A stretch of DNA of 21,156 bases from Kiloniellaceae bacterium (GTDB taxonomy: Bacteria; Pseudomonadota; Alphaproteobacteria; Kiloniellales; Kiloniellaceae): positions 1 through 21,156 of the forward strand of contig JANQKX010000138.1 of the NCBI GenBank assembly GCA_028280915.1, in the 5' to 3' direction. How positions within the stretch are numbered: position 1 is the stretch's first letter; the number at the start of each line of letters is the position of its first letter. The position numbers and the translations under genes are program-made. Shown here piece after piece: positions 1-7,390 of this stretch. The notes beneath the pieces were generated by a model. That model was given only the letters and a program-made list of their open reading frames with translations. It searched no databases and was not told the origin of the DNA.

Positions 1-722
1 GACTGGCTCTGCCGGCCCTGCTCCTGATCCTCTTCGCCGGGGGGGCTCAGGCCCAGTCCATCTCCCTGGATCTGGGCACGGGCACCGGCAGTCAGACCGG
101 CCGCCTGGTCCAGCTGATCCTCTTGGTGACGGTGATCAGCCTGGCGCCCTCCATCCTGGTGATGATGACCTCCTTCACCCGCATCATCGTGGTCTTGTCC
201 CTGCTGCGCAGCGCCTTGGGCGTCCAGCAAACGCCCCCCAACACGGTGCTGGTCAGCCTGGCCCTCTTCCTGACCGTCTTTATCATGATGCCCACCTTGG
301 AGCAGGTCTACGACGAGGCGCTGGAGCCCTTGATCAACGAGCAGATCACCGAGGAACAGGCCATGGACAACGCCGTGGCCCCAGTGCGCCGCTTCATGCT
401 GGACCACGTGCGCGAGCAGGATCTGGCCCTGTTTCTGGACATGTCCGCGTCCGAGCCCGTGGCCTCGCCCGAGGAAACGCCGCTCAGGGCGCTCATCCCC
501 GCCTTCATGATCAGCGAGCTGCGCCGGGCCTTCGAGATCGGCTTCTTGATGTTCCTGCCCTTTATCATCATCGACATGACCGTGGCGTCCATCCTCATGT
601 CCATGGGCATGATGATGCTGCCGCCGATCATGATCTCCCTGCCGTCCAAGCTAATCTTTTTCGTGCTGGTCGACGGCTGGTACCTGGTGGCCGGCTCCCT
701 GGTCAAAAGCTACGCCGGCTAG
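1..722 (+). CDS. fliP: Flagellar export gate protein FliP (5' end cut by window)
   Basis: FliP is an inner-membrane protein that, with FliQ and FliR, forms the core export gate of the flagellar type III secretion system. The reading frame is open from base 3 and gives 239 residues, against about 245 for the family, so only a few N-terminal residues are missing. The visible start is the end of a signal-peptide-like segment (LLLILFAGGAQA), followed by the conserved hydrophobic stretch with MMTSFTRIIVVLSLLR and QTPPN. The C-terminal half has the family signatures AFMISELRRAFEIGF and MMMLPPIMISLP and ends in VDGWYLVAGSLVKSY. There is no promoter in view, so it is presumably transcribed from an upstream fli operon. 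Its last 72 bp overlap the 3' end of the convergent aquaporin gene. Identity is very secure. Confidence 0.97.
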   Translation, partial: LALPALLLILFAGGAQAQSISLDLGTGTGSQTGRLVQLILLVTVISLAPSILVMMTSFTRIIVVLSLLRSALGVQQTPPNTVLVSLALFLTVFIMMPTLEQVYDEALEPLINEQITEEQAMDNAVAPVRRFMLDHVREQDLALFLDMSASEPVASPEETPLRALIPAFMISELRRAFEIGFLMFLPFIIIDMTVASILMSMGMMMLPPIMISLPSKLIFFVLVDGWYLVAGSLVKSYAG

Positions 723-1388
723 GGCCGCCCGCTCCGCATAGAGCCAGCGGCAAAAGATCCAGGCCACCACGGCGCCCATGCACTGGGCAGCGATGAAGGC
801 CGGCACGTGGCTCATCAAAATGCCGGAAAAGCTGTCGGTCAGACCACGGGCGATGGTCACCGCCGGATTGGCGAAAGAGGTGGAGGCGGTGAACCAATAG
901 GCCGCTGTAATATAAAGTCCCACCGCCATGGCCACGGCGCTTTCCTTGGCCCGCAAGGTGGCCAGGATGGTGAAGACCAGGCCGAAGGTGGCCACGGCCT
1001 CGGCGAACCATTGGGCCGGCCCGGTACGCAGCTTGTCGGAAAACTGGATCACCGAGAGGTCGAACATCAGGTGGGCCACCCAGACACCGACGATCCCGCC
1101 CGCCACCTGCATGAGCACGTAAACCACCGCCATGGGCGGCGCGATCTCCCGGCGCAGGGCAAAAACCAAGGTCACCGCCGGATTGAAATGGGCGCCGGAG
1201 ATGGGCCCCAGCATGGTGATCAACACCACCAGGATCGCGCCCGTGGGAATGGTGTTTCCCAGCAGGGCGATGGCGACATTGCCGCCGGCCAGGGCCTCGG
1301 CCATGATGCCGGACCCGACCACCGTCGCCAGCAAAAAGGCCGTGCCCACGAACTCAGCCATGCATTTGCGTTGCGGCGTATAGCTCAT
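651..1388 (-). CDS. MIP-family aquaporin, AqpS-like, next to arsR
   Basis: This is a six-helix major intrinsic protein of 245 residues, an inner-membrane channel for water or small neutral solutes. Both NPA boxes are visible: HFNPAVT (N69-P70-A71) and FANPAVT (N174-P175-A176). The second NPA is followed by Val177 instead of the Arg of the usual ar/R selectivity filter, which suggests a wider pore. As I recall, Sinorhizobium AqpS, encoded in an arsenic operon, has the same substitution. The start is the ATG at 1388, preceded by a GAGGGGAG ribosome site; an in-frame extension to 1472 lacks membrane-protein character. It lies 52 bp downstream of an arsR gene on the same strand, so the pair is probably cotranscribed and metalloid-responsive. 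The last 24 codons are antisense to the fliP 3' end. Arsenite or methylarsenical transport is inference from context. Confidence 0.88.
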   Translation of the reverse strand: MSYTPQRKCMAEFVGTAFLLATVVGSGIMAEALAGGNVAIALLGNTIPTGAILVVLITMLGPISGAHFNPAVTLVFALRREIAPPMAVVYVLMQVAGGIVGVWVAHLMFDLSVIQFSDKLRTGPAQWFAEAVATFGLVFTILATLRAKESAVAMAVGLYITAAYWFTASTSFANPAVTIARGLTDSFSGILMSHVPAFIAAQCMGAVVAWIFCRWLYAERAALAGVAFDQGAGHQVPAVDQHEKD

Positions 1389-1440
1389 AAGCTCCCCTCT
1401 TCTGTCGCCGGGCCTGCCTTGGCCCCTTCCCCCGCGCGAC

Positions 1441-1782
1441 TCATCGCGGGCCTCCCGGACAGGCGATTGCATCGATCACCGGCTGACACATTTCCGGCTG
1501 GCCGCCGCAGCAATCCCGCATCAAAAAAGCCAGCAGGCGACCCAAGGCGTCAAAATCGGCAAAGTACCGGATGGCCCGCCCTTCCCGCTGCTTGCGCACC
1601 AATCCGGCGTTCAGCAGGACGGTCAGGTTGGCCGACATGGTGTTTTGCCGCACCGCCAGGGCCTCGCTCAATTGGCCGGACAGCATCCCTTCCCGGCCGC
1701 TGCGAATCAAAAGCATCAAAACCTCAAGACGGGTTTCCTGACTGAGGGCAGCGAACGCTGTCGTGGCCAACATTATTTCCAT
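1441..1782 (-). CDS. arsR: ArsR/SmtB-family metalloregulator
   Basis: This 113-residue winged-helix repressor has the ArsR layout: an N-terminal helix with FAALSQETRLEVLMLL, a recognition region around AVRQNTMSANLTVLLNAGLV (residues 43-62), and a wing with EGRAIRYFAD. Near the C-terminus are Cys91-Cys92, Cys99 and Cys108. The CC-x6-C pattern resembles the C-terminal arsenite site of the Acidithiobacillus-type ArsR, which is CC-x5-C. It is expected to bind DNA as a dimer and release it when As(III) or a similar ion binds. The start is uncertain: the ATG at 1782 coincides with the predicted transcription start, and an in-frame ATG at 1773 is the alternative. Its downstream partner is the aquaporin. 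It sits after the flagellar operon terminator with its own promoter, so it is a separate unit. The exact inducer cannot be read from sequence. Confidence 0.88.
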   Translation of the reverse strand: MEIMLATTAFAALSQETRLEVLMLLIRSGREGMLSGQLSEALAVRQNTMSANLTVLLNAGLVRKQREGRAIRYFADFDALGRLLAFLMRDCCGGQPEMCQPVIDAIACPGGPR

Positions 1783-1784
1783 AC

Positions 1785-1817
1785 TTCATGAATATTTGAT
1801 ATGAAATACACTGTCAA
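1785..1817 (-). promoter_or_regulatory. Predicted arsR promoter with overlapping palindromic operator
   Basis: On the minus strand a perfect -35 box TTGACA (1817-1812) is followed by a 17-bp spacer and a weak -10 TATTCA (1794-1789). The predicted start is near 1782, at the arsR ATG itself, which would give a leaderless or nearly leaderless mRNA. Two palindromes lie over the spacer and -10: TTCATGAA at 1785-1792, and ATTTGATATGAAAT at 1794-1807, symmetric except for one pair. An ArsR dimer bound here would block RNA polymerase, so autoregulation is likely. Confidence 0.55.
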
Positions 1818-1884
1818 GCGGCTGATCACGCCGGACTAATTGAACACGCCGGGCCAAAACCCGTCATCGCTGCCGCGACAGGGG

Positions 1885-1908
1885 AAAAAGGCGCCGCGAG
1901 AAGGGCGC
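1885..1908 (-). terminator. Rho-independent terminator of the fliL-to-TPR operon
   Basis: Read on the minus strand, a GCGCC / GGCGC stem with an 8-nt loop is followed by CTTTTT, 34 bp past the stop codon of the TPR gene. The other side is flanked by six T residues on the same strand (six A on the plus strand). The stem is short but GC-pure. It would separate the flagellar operon from the arsR-aquaporin unit. Confidence 0.55.
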
Positions 1909-1941
1909 AAAAAATGCCAAACCTAAACCGAGGCAAGGCCC

Positions 1942-4900
1942 CTAGCGGTTTACGGCATTCTTTTGCTTCATCGCTTCATAGCTGGACATGAAGGCCTGGG
2001 CCGCCTCGACCTGGTCCAGACCGTCGGCGATACTGCGCGGACCGTTGGGGTCGACACCGTCGGCCAGCAGCTTGAACAATTCGGCGTGCTCGCTACCGGC
2101 CATGGCGTTTTTATAGCGCTTGTTCAAGGACATGAGCCGGACCCGGTCGTCCGCCAGGGTCAGCGCCATGGCCAGATCGGCCACCTTCTCGCTTTCCGTC
2201 GCGCTGAGGGGGCGGCTGGGCGGCTTCTGAGGGATTTGCTTGTCCAATTCCTTGGCCGCGCCGGCCCAATCGCGCATCTGCCATTTGATTTCACCCCGCA
2301 GCCGCACCGCTGCGGGAGAGTCATCCCCGTCAATCAGAGCCAAGGCGGCGTCGGTCTGCTGCAGCTGGGCCAGGGCGCGGGCGCGCATCAAGCGCCGCTC
2401 GGATGCCAAGTCCAGAGGCATTTCCGCCACGTGACTGTTTTCGATCGCCTCCAAGGCCTGTTCGGCTTGCTTGTCCAGCAGCAGAATCATGGCAAGCTGG
2501 CTGCCCGCCTTGGCTTTTTCCAGACCCTCCAGGCGATAATTCATCTGATCGGTCAGCAGCTTGGCGGCCTGGGGCAGAAGATCCACCTCCACCAAGCGGT
2601 CGGCCAAGCGGGCAATCATGGCATCCCCCTGGGGCCCGGGCGGCGTCAGCTCCTTGAATTCCTCATAGAGGGACAAAGCCTGCAAGGGCGGCAGCGCATC
2701 GCCCAGATCGGTCAGGTAAAGCTCGGCAAAAAGGTCGCGCATCTGCAAGGCCAGGGAGCGGGCGACCACGCTGTCGGGGAAGTTCGCCGCGGTTTGGCGC
2801 ATGGTGATCAGCGCCTTTCGATAGTCGCCGTTTTTCCGATAGACGGCGGCCAGGCGAGTCAACAAAGCCACTTCAAAGGTGTCGCCGCGCCAGGCAAAAC
2901 GCAAACGCTCCAGTTCCGCCACCGCCTCTTCCTTGGAGATGGTCTCCTCTTGCAACGCCAGGTCCAAAAGGCTCAGCCGGGCGCGCGCCTGGGAGGCGCG
3001 ATGGTTGTCCGCGGCCAACTCGCGCCACAACTGCCGCGCCAGATCATATTCGCCGTCCAGGTAAAACCGTTGACCGGTCAGGAACTTGGCTTGAGCGGCC
3101 TCCGACGCGTCCAAGCTGTCCTGGCTTAGGCGGACAAGCTGGGCCGACGCGCCGCCGGAATCGTGAATGCCCAAGCGCGCTTCCGCCGCCAGAAGGCGCA
3201 GACGCACCCTGACCAAACGGGGATAGGCACTGATGAGGGACTCGCTTTCGGCAAAAAAACCGGCCGCCGCCTCCCAATCCTGGGCCGAGGCCAAAAGGGC
3301 GCCGCGCCAAGGCTTGGCGTCCCATTCGCCGGACAGGACCGGATCCTGCAGAATGTCGGCCGCCTCGTCGTACTCGCGCAGCAGGAAATGGCTGGCCGCG
3401 CGCATGAGCAGGAACTCCGGGTCCTTGGCCAGGCGCGGCGAATCCGTCTCGATCACCCGCAATAGGGCCAAAGCCTCGCTGGACAGTCCCCAAGCGAAAT
3501 AGAACCGCGCCAGGTCCCAGCGGGCCATGGTGCGTTCCTGTCCCTGCGCGTCGATGATCTTGCGCATCAGGGCTTGCTTGGTATCGGTAAATCCCTCTTG
3601 GTCGGTCAGGCGCCAGCGCGGCAGGTTGAACAGCCGCCGCCGGGGCTCGCCGGCCGTCAGGTCCCGGGGCATGAGGCCACGGGTTTCATTGCTCGACACC
3701 TTAAGGCCGGACTTGTCCCGAATGAGCACGCCGGATTTAGCGTTCGCCACCTCGATCCCCTGGGAGAGGGGCTGCAAGGCCACGCCCTGCTGGGTTTCCA
3801 AGGCCTCGAACTGGGCATAGCTGAAGCGCTCGGGCACGCCCGCCCCCGCCACGGCCGAGGGGATCACCACCAAACGGTTGCCGCTGTGGGGATCGGTCAG
3901 CCAGATCATACGGCCCCGCTCCGGCGCGGTCACCCGCACCAGGCCCTCCGGCCCGTCATCCACCAGTTCGATCTTGGAGGCTTCCTCCAGCACCGTGACC
4001 CGTGGGCGCAGATCCACGATCCAAGTGTCCCCGTCCTTGGAGAACTTGGGCGTCATCAACGGATTGACTCCCAAGCGCAGCACCGTGGCGCCCGTTGCCG
4101 GAATCACCTTGGCGTCCCGGATGTCGGGCATGGCCTCGGCCAGCTCTTGCGCCAAGTCTGCCGGCGGCAGGCGGTCGAAAATCACCCAGAGAAAGCCAGC
4201 GAAGGAAAAACCCGCCGCCTTCGCCGGTCGGTCCCAGGTAAAACGAAGTTCCAAGGGCAAGATCGGCTCGGCGGAGCGCCCCATGGGCGGTGACAAGTCT
4301 TGGCTGCGGGGCAGCCGGCGCAGCTCGAAAACCCCGTCATGGGCCTGGCTGACCGGCAGGGCCTGAACATCCTCTGTCCCTTTATCTTGCGTTTGAGTTT
4401 CAGCCGATACCTGGGCCGGGCGCTCCGGCTGACCCGGCACCAATGCCAAGGGCGCCGAGGACGGAACCGGCTCAGCGGAGGTCTCCTCGGCCAGTGTAGT
4501 AGTGACCTCCTCGGCCGGCGCAGCGGTGGCTGGGGCGGCCACGGATTCCGGCTTTGCCGGCGGCGCCGGTCGGCGGGGCGGCACGATCCGGGCCATCTTA
4601 TCAGCGGCTGTATTTTGACTCGTCGCCTTTTTGGCTTCCGACTTTTGCTCTGGTTGCTTTGCGGCCTGCGCCTTGTCGTCGGCGCCAACGGAAGTCGCCG
4701 TCGCCCCGACAAGATCGAACACCATGCGCCGGTCCAGATCGAAGGCCTTCAAGGAGTAGTCTGCCGTTAGCATCAACGTCAGGGCCAGACCGTCTTCGGA
4801 TAGGCTGGCATCGGAAATGTGGCTGGGCAACGCGCCCGTGATCGCGGCAGGGTCGATGGCGGCCGCCCGGTCGAAGGTCACCACCATACGCCGGCCATTC

Positions 4901-5124
4901 AGGTTGGCCGCATACTGGGCCGGGGCCGGCCACTCCAGCACCAGACGGCCATAACCTTCGTGCTTGGCCCCCCTTACCTTGAGGGCCTCGGCGGCCATGG
5001 CCCGCGTCCAAAACTGTCCCTTTTTTAGCGAAAGAGTGGGATTAAAGGCAAAAGCGCCGACGAGCACGGCTGCCGCGAAAAGCCCTTGTAAAAGCCTGGT
5101 TGGTCTCCTTGGTCCGGAAATCAT
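1942..5124 (-). CDS. Large periplasmic AMIN-like / TPR protein, last gene of the flagellar operon
   Basis: A 1060-residue exported protein with no standard gene name that I recognise. Residues 1-45 form a signal peptide or anchor (hydrophobic LLQGLFAAAVLVGAFAF, then AMAAEA). Residues 47-138 are beta-rich and AMIN-like (GYGRLVLEW, RRMVVTFDR, RRMVFDLVG). Residues 140-285 are an Ala/Pro/Glu-rich linker. A second such segment follows at about 288-378 (LELRFTWDRP, DTWIVDLRPR), more beta structure to about 480, then a helical TPR-type solenoid from about 515 to the end. AMIN domains are known peptidoglycan or envelope binders. The start at 5124 overlaps the stop of the MotB-like gene as ATGA and has a GGGGGAGGTG ribosome site, so translation is coupled. 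A role as a periplasmic scaffold for stators or rings, comparable in layout to Campylobacter PflA, is inference only. Confidence 0.82.
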   Translation of the reverse strand: MISGPRRPTRLLQGLFAAAVLVGAFAFNPTLSLKKGQFWTRAMAAEALKVRGAKHEGYGRLVLEWPAPAQYAANLNGRRMVVTFDRAAAIDPAAITGALPSHISDASLSEDGLALTLMLTADYSLKAFDLDRRMVFDLVGATATSVGADDKAQAAKQPEQKSEAKKATSQNTAADKMARIVPPRRPAPPAKPESVAAPATAAPAEEVTTTLAEETSAEPVPSSAPLALVPGQPERPAQVSAETQTQDKGTEDVQALPVSQAHDGVFELRRLPRSQDLSPPMGRSAEPILPLELRFTWDRPAKAAGFSFAGFLWVIFDRLPPADLAQELAEAMPDIRDAKVIPATGATVLRLGVNPLMTPKFSKDGDTWIVDLRPRVTVLEEASKIELVDDGPEGLVRVTAPERGRMIWLTDPHSGNRLVVIPSAVAGAGVPERFSYAQFEALETQQGVALQPLSQGIEVANAKSGVLIRDKSGLKVSSNETRGLMPRDLTAGEPRRRLFNLPRWRLTDQEGFTDTKQALMRKIIDAQGQERTMARWDLARFYFAWGLSSEALALLRVIETDSPRLAKDPEFLLMRAASHFLLREYDEAADILQDPVLSGEWDAKPWRGALLASAQDWEAAAGFFAESESLISAYPRLVRVRLRLLAAEARLGIHDSGGASAQLVRLSQDSLDASEAAQAKFLTGQRFYLDGEYDLARQLWRELAADNHRASQARARLSLLDLALQEETISKEEAVAELERLRFAWRGDTFEVALLTRLAAVYRKNGDYRKALITMRQTAANFPDSVVARSLALQMRDLFAELYLTDLGDALPPLQALSLYEEFKELTPPGPQGDAMIARLADRLVEVDLLPQAAKLLTDQMNYRLEGLEKAKAGSQLAMILLLDKQAEQALEAIENSHVAEMPLDLASERRLMRARALAQLQQTDAALALIDGDDSPAAVRLRGEIKWQMRDWAGAAKELDKQIPQKPPSRPLSATESEKVADLAMALTLADDRVRLMSLNKRYKNAMAGSEHAELFKLLADGVDPNGPRSIADGLDQVEAAQAFMSSYEAMKQKNAVNR

Positions 5125-5885
5125 GGCACCTCCCCCGAGTCGCCGTAGATGATGATATCCACCCGGTCCGCCAAGTGCTCGCGCTGCTGGTTGGTCACAC
5201 CGGTGATGTGGTCCGCGTGAAAGTGGCCTTGACCACGGACCAGAATGGCCTGGTTGAAACCGGTGGCGGCAAGGTACTGGGAGACCAATTCCCCGCGCCG
5301 CAAGGACGCCTGCCACGTGGATCGTTTGGAATGGCCGCTTTGCGGCCCTTTGATGTGTCCCGCCACCTCGACCCGGTTGCCCATCTTACCCAGCAAGCCG
5401 CCCAGCACGAACAGCAAGCGGCGCCCCTGGCCATGGACCACCTCCCCTTCGTCGAGCGTCTCGAATACCAAATGAGCCGGCAGCGCGATGACCACCTGGC
5501 CGCCGCGCCGCGCCAGGAAAGCGCCCGCCAGGGCTTCCTGCTCGCTCAAGTGATTGCCCAGCACCGCGGTCAAATAGTCCAGGTTATTGCCCGGCCGATG
5601 GGCGATGCGGTGAATGTCCAACTGCTTGGCGGGTTTCGGCTCCCGGGGCTCGGCCACCTGATCCAGGCTGCGCGACAAGGAATCGGCGAGGTTTTGCCAC
5701 TGCACCTGATCGATGCGGGACATGGAAAACATGAGGACAAAAAAGGTCAGCATCAAGGCGACCAAATCCGTGAAGGTCACCATCCACGCTTGGGACGTGG
5801 CGGCGGGACCGCCGGCGCGGCTTGCCTGCGGCAATTCCCGGGGACGGGTCCCCTGCAACAGCTGATTTTCCTGCGCGCTCATCAT
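5121..5885 (-). CDS. MotB-like stator/OmpA-domain protein with channel Asp
   Basis: A 254-residue inner-membrane protein with one N-terminal membrane segment (about 38-56) in the MotB pattern WMVTFTDLVALMLTFFVLMFS. Asp40 sits where the proton-carrying Asp of MotB lies. Residues 57-115 are a linker and plug region, and residues 125-250 an OmpA-like domain. In the OmpA domain the usual GHTD is GHIKG (176-180), so the ligand-binding Asp is replaced by Lys, while the later LRRGELV helix keeps its Arg; it ends in RVDIIIY. No motA is present in the window, so the partner is unknown. It starts 4 bp after the stop of the paralogous gene and overlaps the TPR gene by 4 bp. It could be a true stator subunit or an accessory anchor. 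Confidence 0.85.
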   Translation of the reverse strand: MMSAQENQLLQGTRPRELPQASRAGGPAATSQAWMVTFTDLVALMLTFFVLMFSMSRIDQVQWQNLADSLSRSLDQVAEPREPKPAKQLDIHRIAHRPGNNLDYLTAVLGNHLSEQEALAGAFLARRGGQVVIALPAHLVFETLDEGEVVHGQGRRLLFVLGGLLGKMGNRVEVAGHIKGPQSGHSKRSTWQASLRRGELVSQYLAATGFNQAILVRGQGHFHADHITGVTNQQREHLADRVDIIIYGDSGEVP

Positions 5886-5889
5886 TGAC

Positions 5890-6633
5890 CTAGCGACCCG
5901 GGGAAGCTTTATCCAGCCTTTGCACGTGCAAAGGGGCCTGGGGCACGTCGTTCACCCACAGCACAAAGCGCAAGCGGTCGTTGGCGATGGGCGCAATACC
6001 GATGGACAGGTCCTCGGCGGCCACCCCGCGCCGGACCAGATGGTGCGCCATGGCCGCGGCCCGGTCGACGGCCAGCTGCTTGGCCGCGTAGTCGGCGCCC
6101 AGCGTTCCCTGCTGGAACTCGAACTGATAAAAAACCGGCACATTCCGTTCGGCGTTCAAGGCCGCGACCAAACGGTCCAGCAACAGCCCCCGCCCCGGCT
6201 GAAGGGCGGATTTTCCGGACCGGAACAGCGATTGGGTGGAGAGCTCCAGCACCAGGCTGGAACCATGGGAAGTTGTTTCCCGATAGACCGCCGGCAACAT
6301 GCTTTCAAAGAGCTGGCCCACCTCGTCCAGCATCAAGCGGGCGCCGCTCAGGTGTCCGGCGCCGGCTTCTTGCGGGCTGAGGTTTTCCTTGACTTCCAAG
6401 CGGCCGCTAAAGGCCTTGTTGACGCTTTCCAGGACAGCCTTTGCCTTGTGGGCCTCCAAGGCGGAAAGGGCGTTCAACAAAATGAAAAAGGCTAACAGAA
6501 GGAGCTTCAGGCTCAGCAGAGCCACGATGTTCCCGTCCCCCCATTTATGGGCGCCCCATTTTTGAGCGCCCCCATTTTGCGCGGTCGAAGCGGCCGATGT
6601 GATTGAAGCGGCCGGTGTGATCGAAGGGTGCAT
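5890..6633 (-). CDS. Degenerate MotB-like protein lacking the channel Asp
   Basis: A 247-residue single-pass protein paralogous in layout to the next gene. The membrane segment is VALLSLKLLLLAFFILL (about 37-53). When its AFFILL is aligned with TFFVLM of the neighbour, Ser41 occupies the proton-Asp position, so it is unlikely to conduct ions itself. The periplasmic part (about 60-230) has a degenerate OmpA-like C-terminal half: the LAVDRAAAMAHHL helix keeps the Arg, but the GHTD element is missing. The N-terminal 34 residues are low-complexity and built from short tandem repeats (SITPAA/SITSAA, then KWGAH/KWGDG). The ATG at 6633 has a GGGAG ribosome site. It follows cheZ by 29 bp. It may pair with the Asp-bearing MotB-like protein or act as a structural subunit. 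Confidence 0.78.
   Translation of the reverse strand: MHPSITPAASITSAASTAQNGGAQKWGAHKWGDGNIVALLSLKLLLLAFFILLNALSALEAHKAKAVLESVNKAFSGRLEVKENLSPQEAGAGHLSGARLMLDEVGQLFESMLPAVYRETTSHGSSLVLELSTQSLFRSGKSALQPGRGLLLDRLVAALNAERNVPVFYQFEFQQGTLGADYAAKQLAVDRAAAMAHHLVRRGVAAEDLSIGIAPIANDRLRFVLWVNDVPQAPLHVQRLDKASPGR
6537..6633. repeat. Short tandem repeats in the N-terminus of the MotB-like gene
   Basis: Two adjacent tandem arrays occupy the first 100 bp of the gene. On the plus strand, 6585-6602 and 6603-6620 are 18-bp units (TCGAAGCGGCCGATGTGA and TTGAAGCGGCCGGTGTGA), with a partial third unit after them. At 6539-6553 and 6554-6568 are 15-bp units (CCCCATTTATGGGCG and CCCCATTTTTGAGCG), with a decayed third copy to about 6584. 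All are in frame. Confidence 0.8.
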
Positions 6634-6662
6634 CTCGGCTCCCGCAAGGATGGGCGGATCAC

Positions 6663-7352
6663 TCAGCCGTTGTTGAGCAGCGCGTCGATGTCGTCCTGAC
6701 TGATCGCATCCTCGATCCGTTGGGGTCCATTCATCAGGTGCTCGTCGGGCCGCTGCGGCTTACCGTCGGCCCTGACCTTGGCACGGCTTTGACCTACCTC
6801 GTCTTCCGCCGCGAACCATTCACCAAAAGTGCTTTGCAGGGCCTCGACGGTCTGCTCGACTTCCTTGAGCGCCGCCACGACCTTGCTGATCCGCTGCCCC
6901 GTGATGTCCTGAAAACCACAGGCCTCATAGACCCGGGTGACACAGTCCACCACCTCTTCGGAGACCTTTTCCGGCATTTCGCCGCTTAGGGATTCGATAG
7001 CCTCAACGGCCTCGAAAATCGTGTTGGTCGCCTGTTCGGTGGCACCGACGATGGCATCCAGTTCATCCGCCACCATGGGCAAATGCTCGCCCGTGATGTC
7101 ATCGGGCCGCAATTCGGAAATCTCGGCGCGCGCGTTGGCGATGTAATCCGCCAGACCGATGATCTCGTGGTAAAACTTGCGCACCTGATCACCCGAAGGG
7201 CCGGCGGCAGGACCGGCCGCTTGATGGTCAAGACCCTTTTTCAGGTCTTGGACCAACGCGATCAGCTCCTTGGCGTCCATCCCCTTGGCGCTGAGGTCCA
7301 ATTGGGACAGACGCTTTTCAACGTCGTTACTAAGAGCAAGGATGGTCACCAC
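6663..7352 (-). CDS. cheZ: Chemotaxis phosphatase CheZ
   Basis: CheZ dephosphorylates CheY-P and so ends the motor-switching signal. The 229-residue protein is largely helical. The catalytic segment GFQDITGQRISKV is intact, with Asp149 and Gln153 corresponding to E. coli Asp143 and Gln147. The C-terminal peptide SQDDIDALLN (218-227) corresponds to the tail with which CheZ tethers to CheY and closely resembles the CheY-binding motif of FliM. The start is GTG at 7352 or the adjacent GTG at 7349, which is better spaced from AGGGG. It follows cheY by 38 bp in the same operon. CheZ is uncommon in Alphaproteobacteria, where phosphate-sink CheYs are more usual. Confidence 0.93.
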   Translation of the reverse strand: MVTILALSNDVEKRLSQLDLSAKGMDAKELIALVQDLKKGLDHQAAGPAAGPSGDQVRKFYHEIIGLADYIANARAEISELRPDDITGEHLPMVADELDAIVGATEQATNTIFEAVEAIESLSGEMPEKVSEEVVDCVTRVYEACGFQDITGQRISKVVAALKEVEQTVEALQSTFGEWFAAEDEVGQSRAKVRADGKPQRPDEHLMNGPQRIEDAISQDDIDALLNNG

Positions 7353-7390
7353 ATTCCCCTAAACATACCCGGAAAGCTGTCGGCCGGGCC

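Noticed and set aside
807..1745. 312-codon plus-strand frame across the aquaporin and arsR genes
   Set aside because: Composition is low-complexity His/Gly/Arg, and both minus-strand genes show intact family motifs.
1963..3129. 388-codon plus-strand frame opposite the TPR gene
   Set aside because: Gln/Gly/His-rich product with no domain; the minus-strand frame has signal peptide, domains and operon overlap.
5125..5316. In-frame 64-residue N-terminal extension of the TPR protein
   Set aside because: It lies wholly inside the MotB-like gene, reads Arg/Pro/Gly-rich, and would bury the signal peptide; ATG 5124 has a good ribosome site and ATGA coupling.
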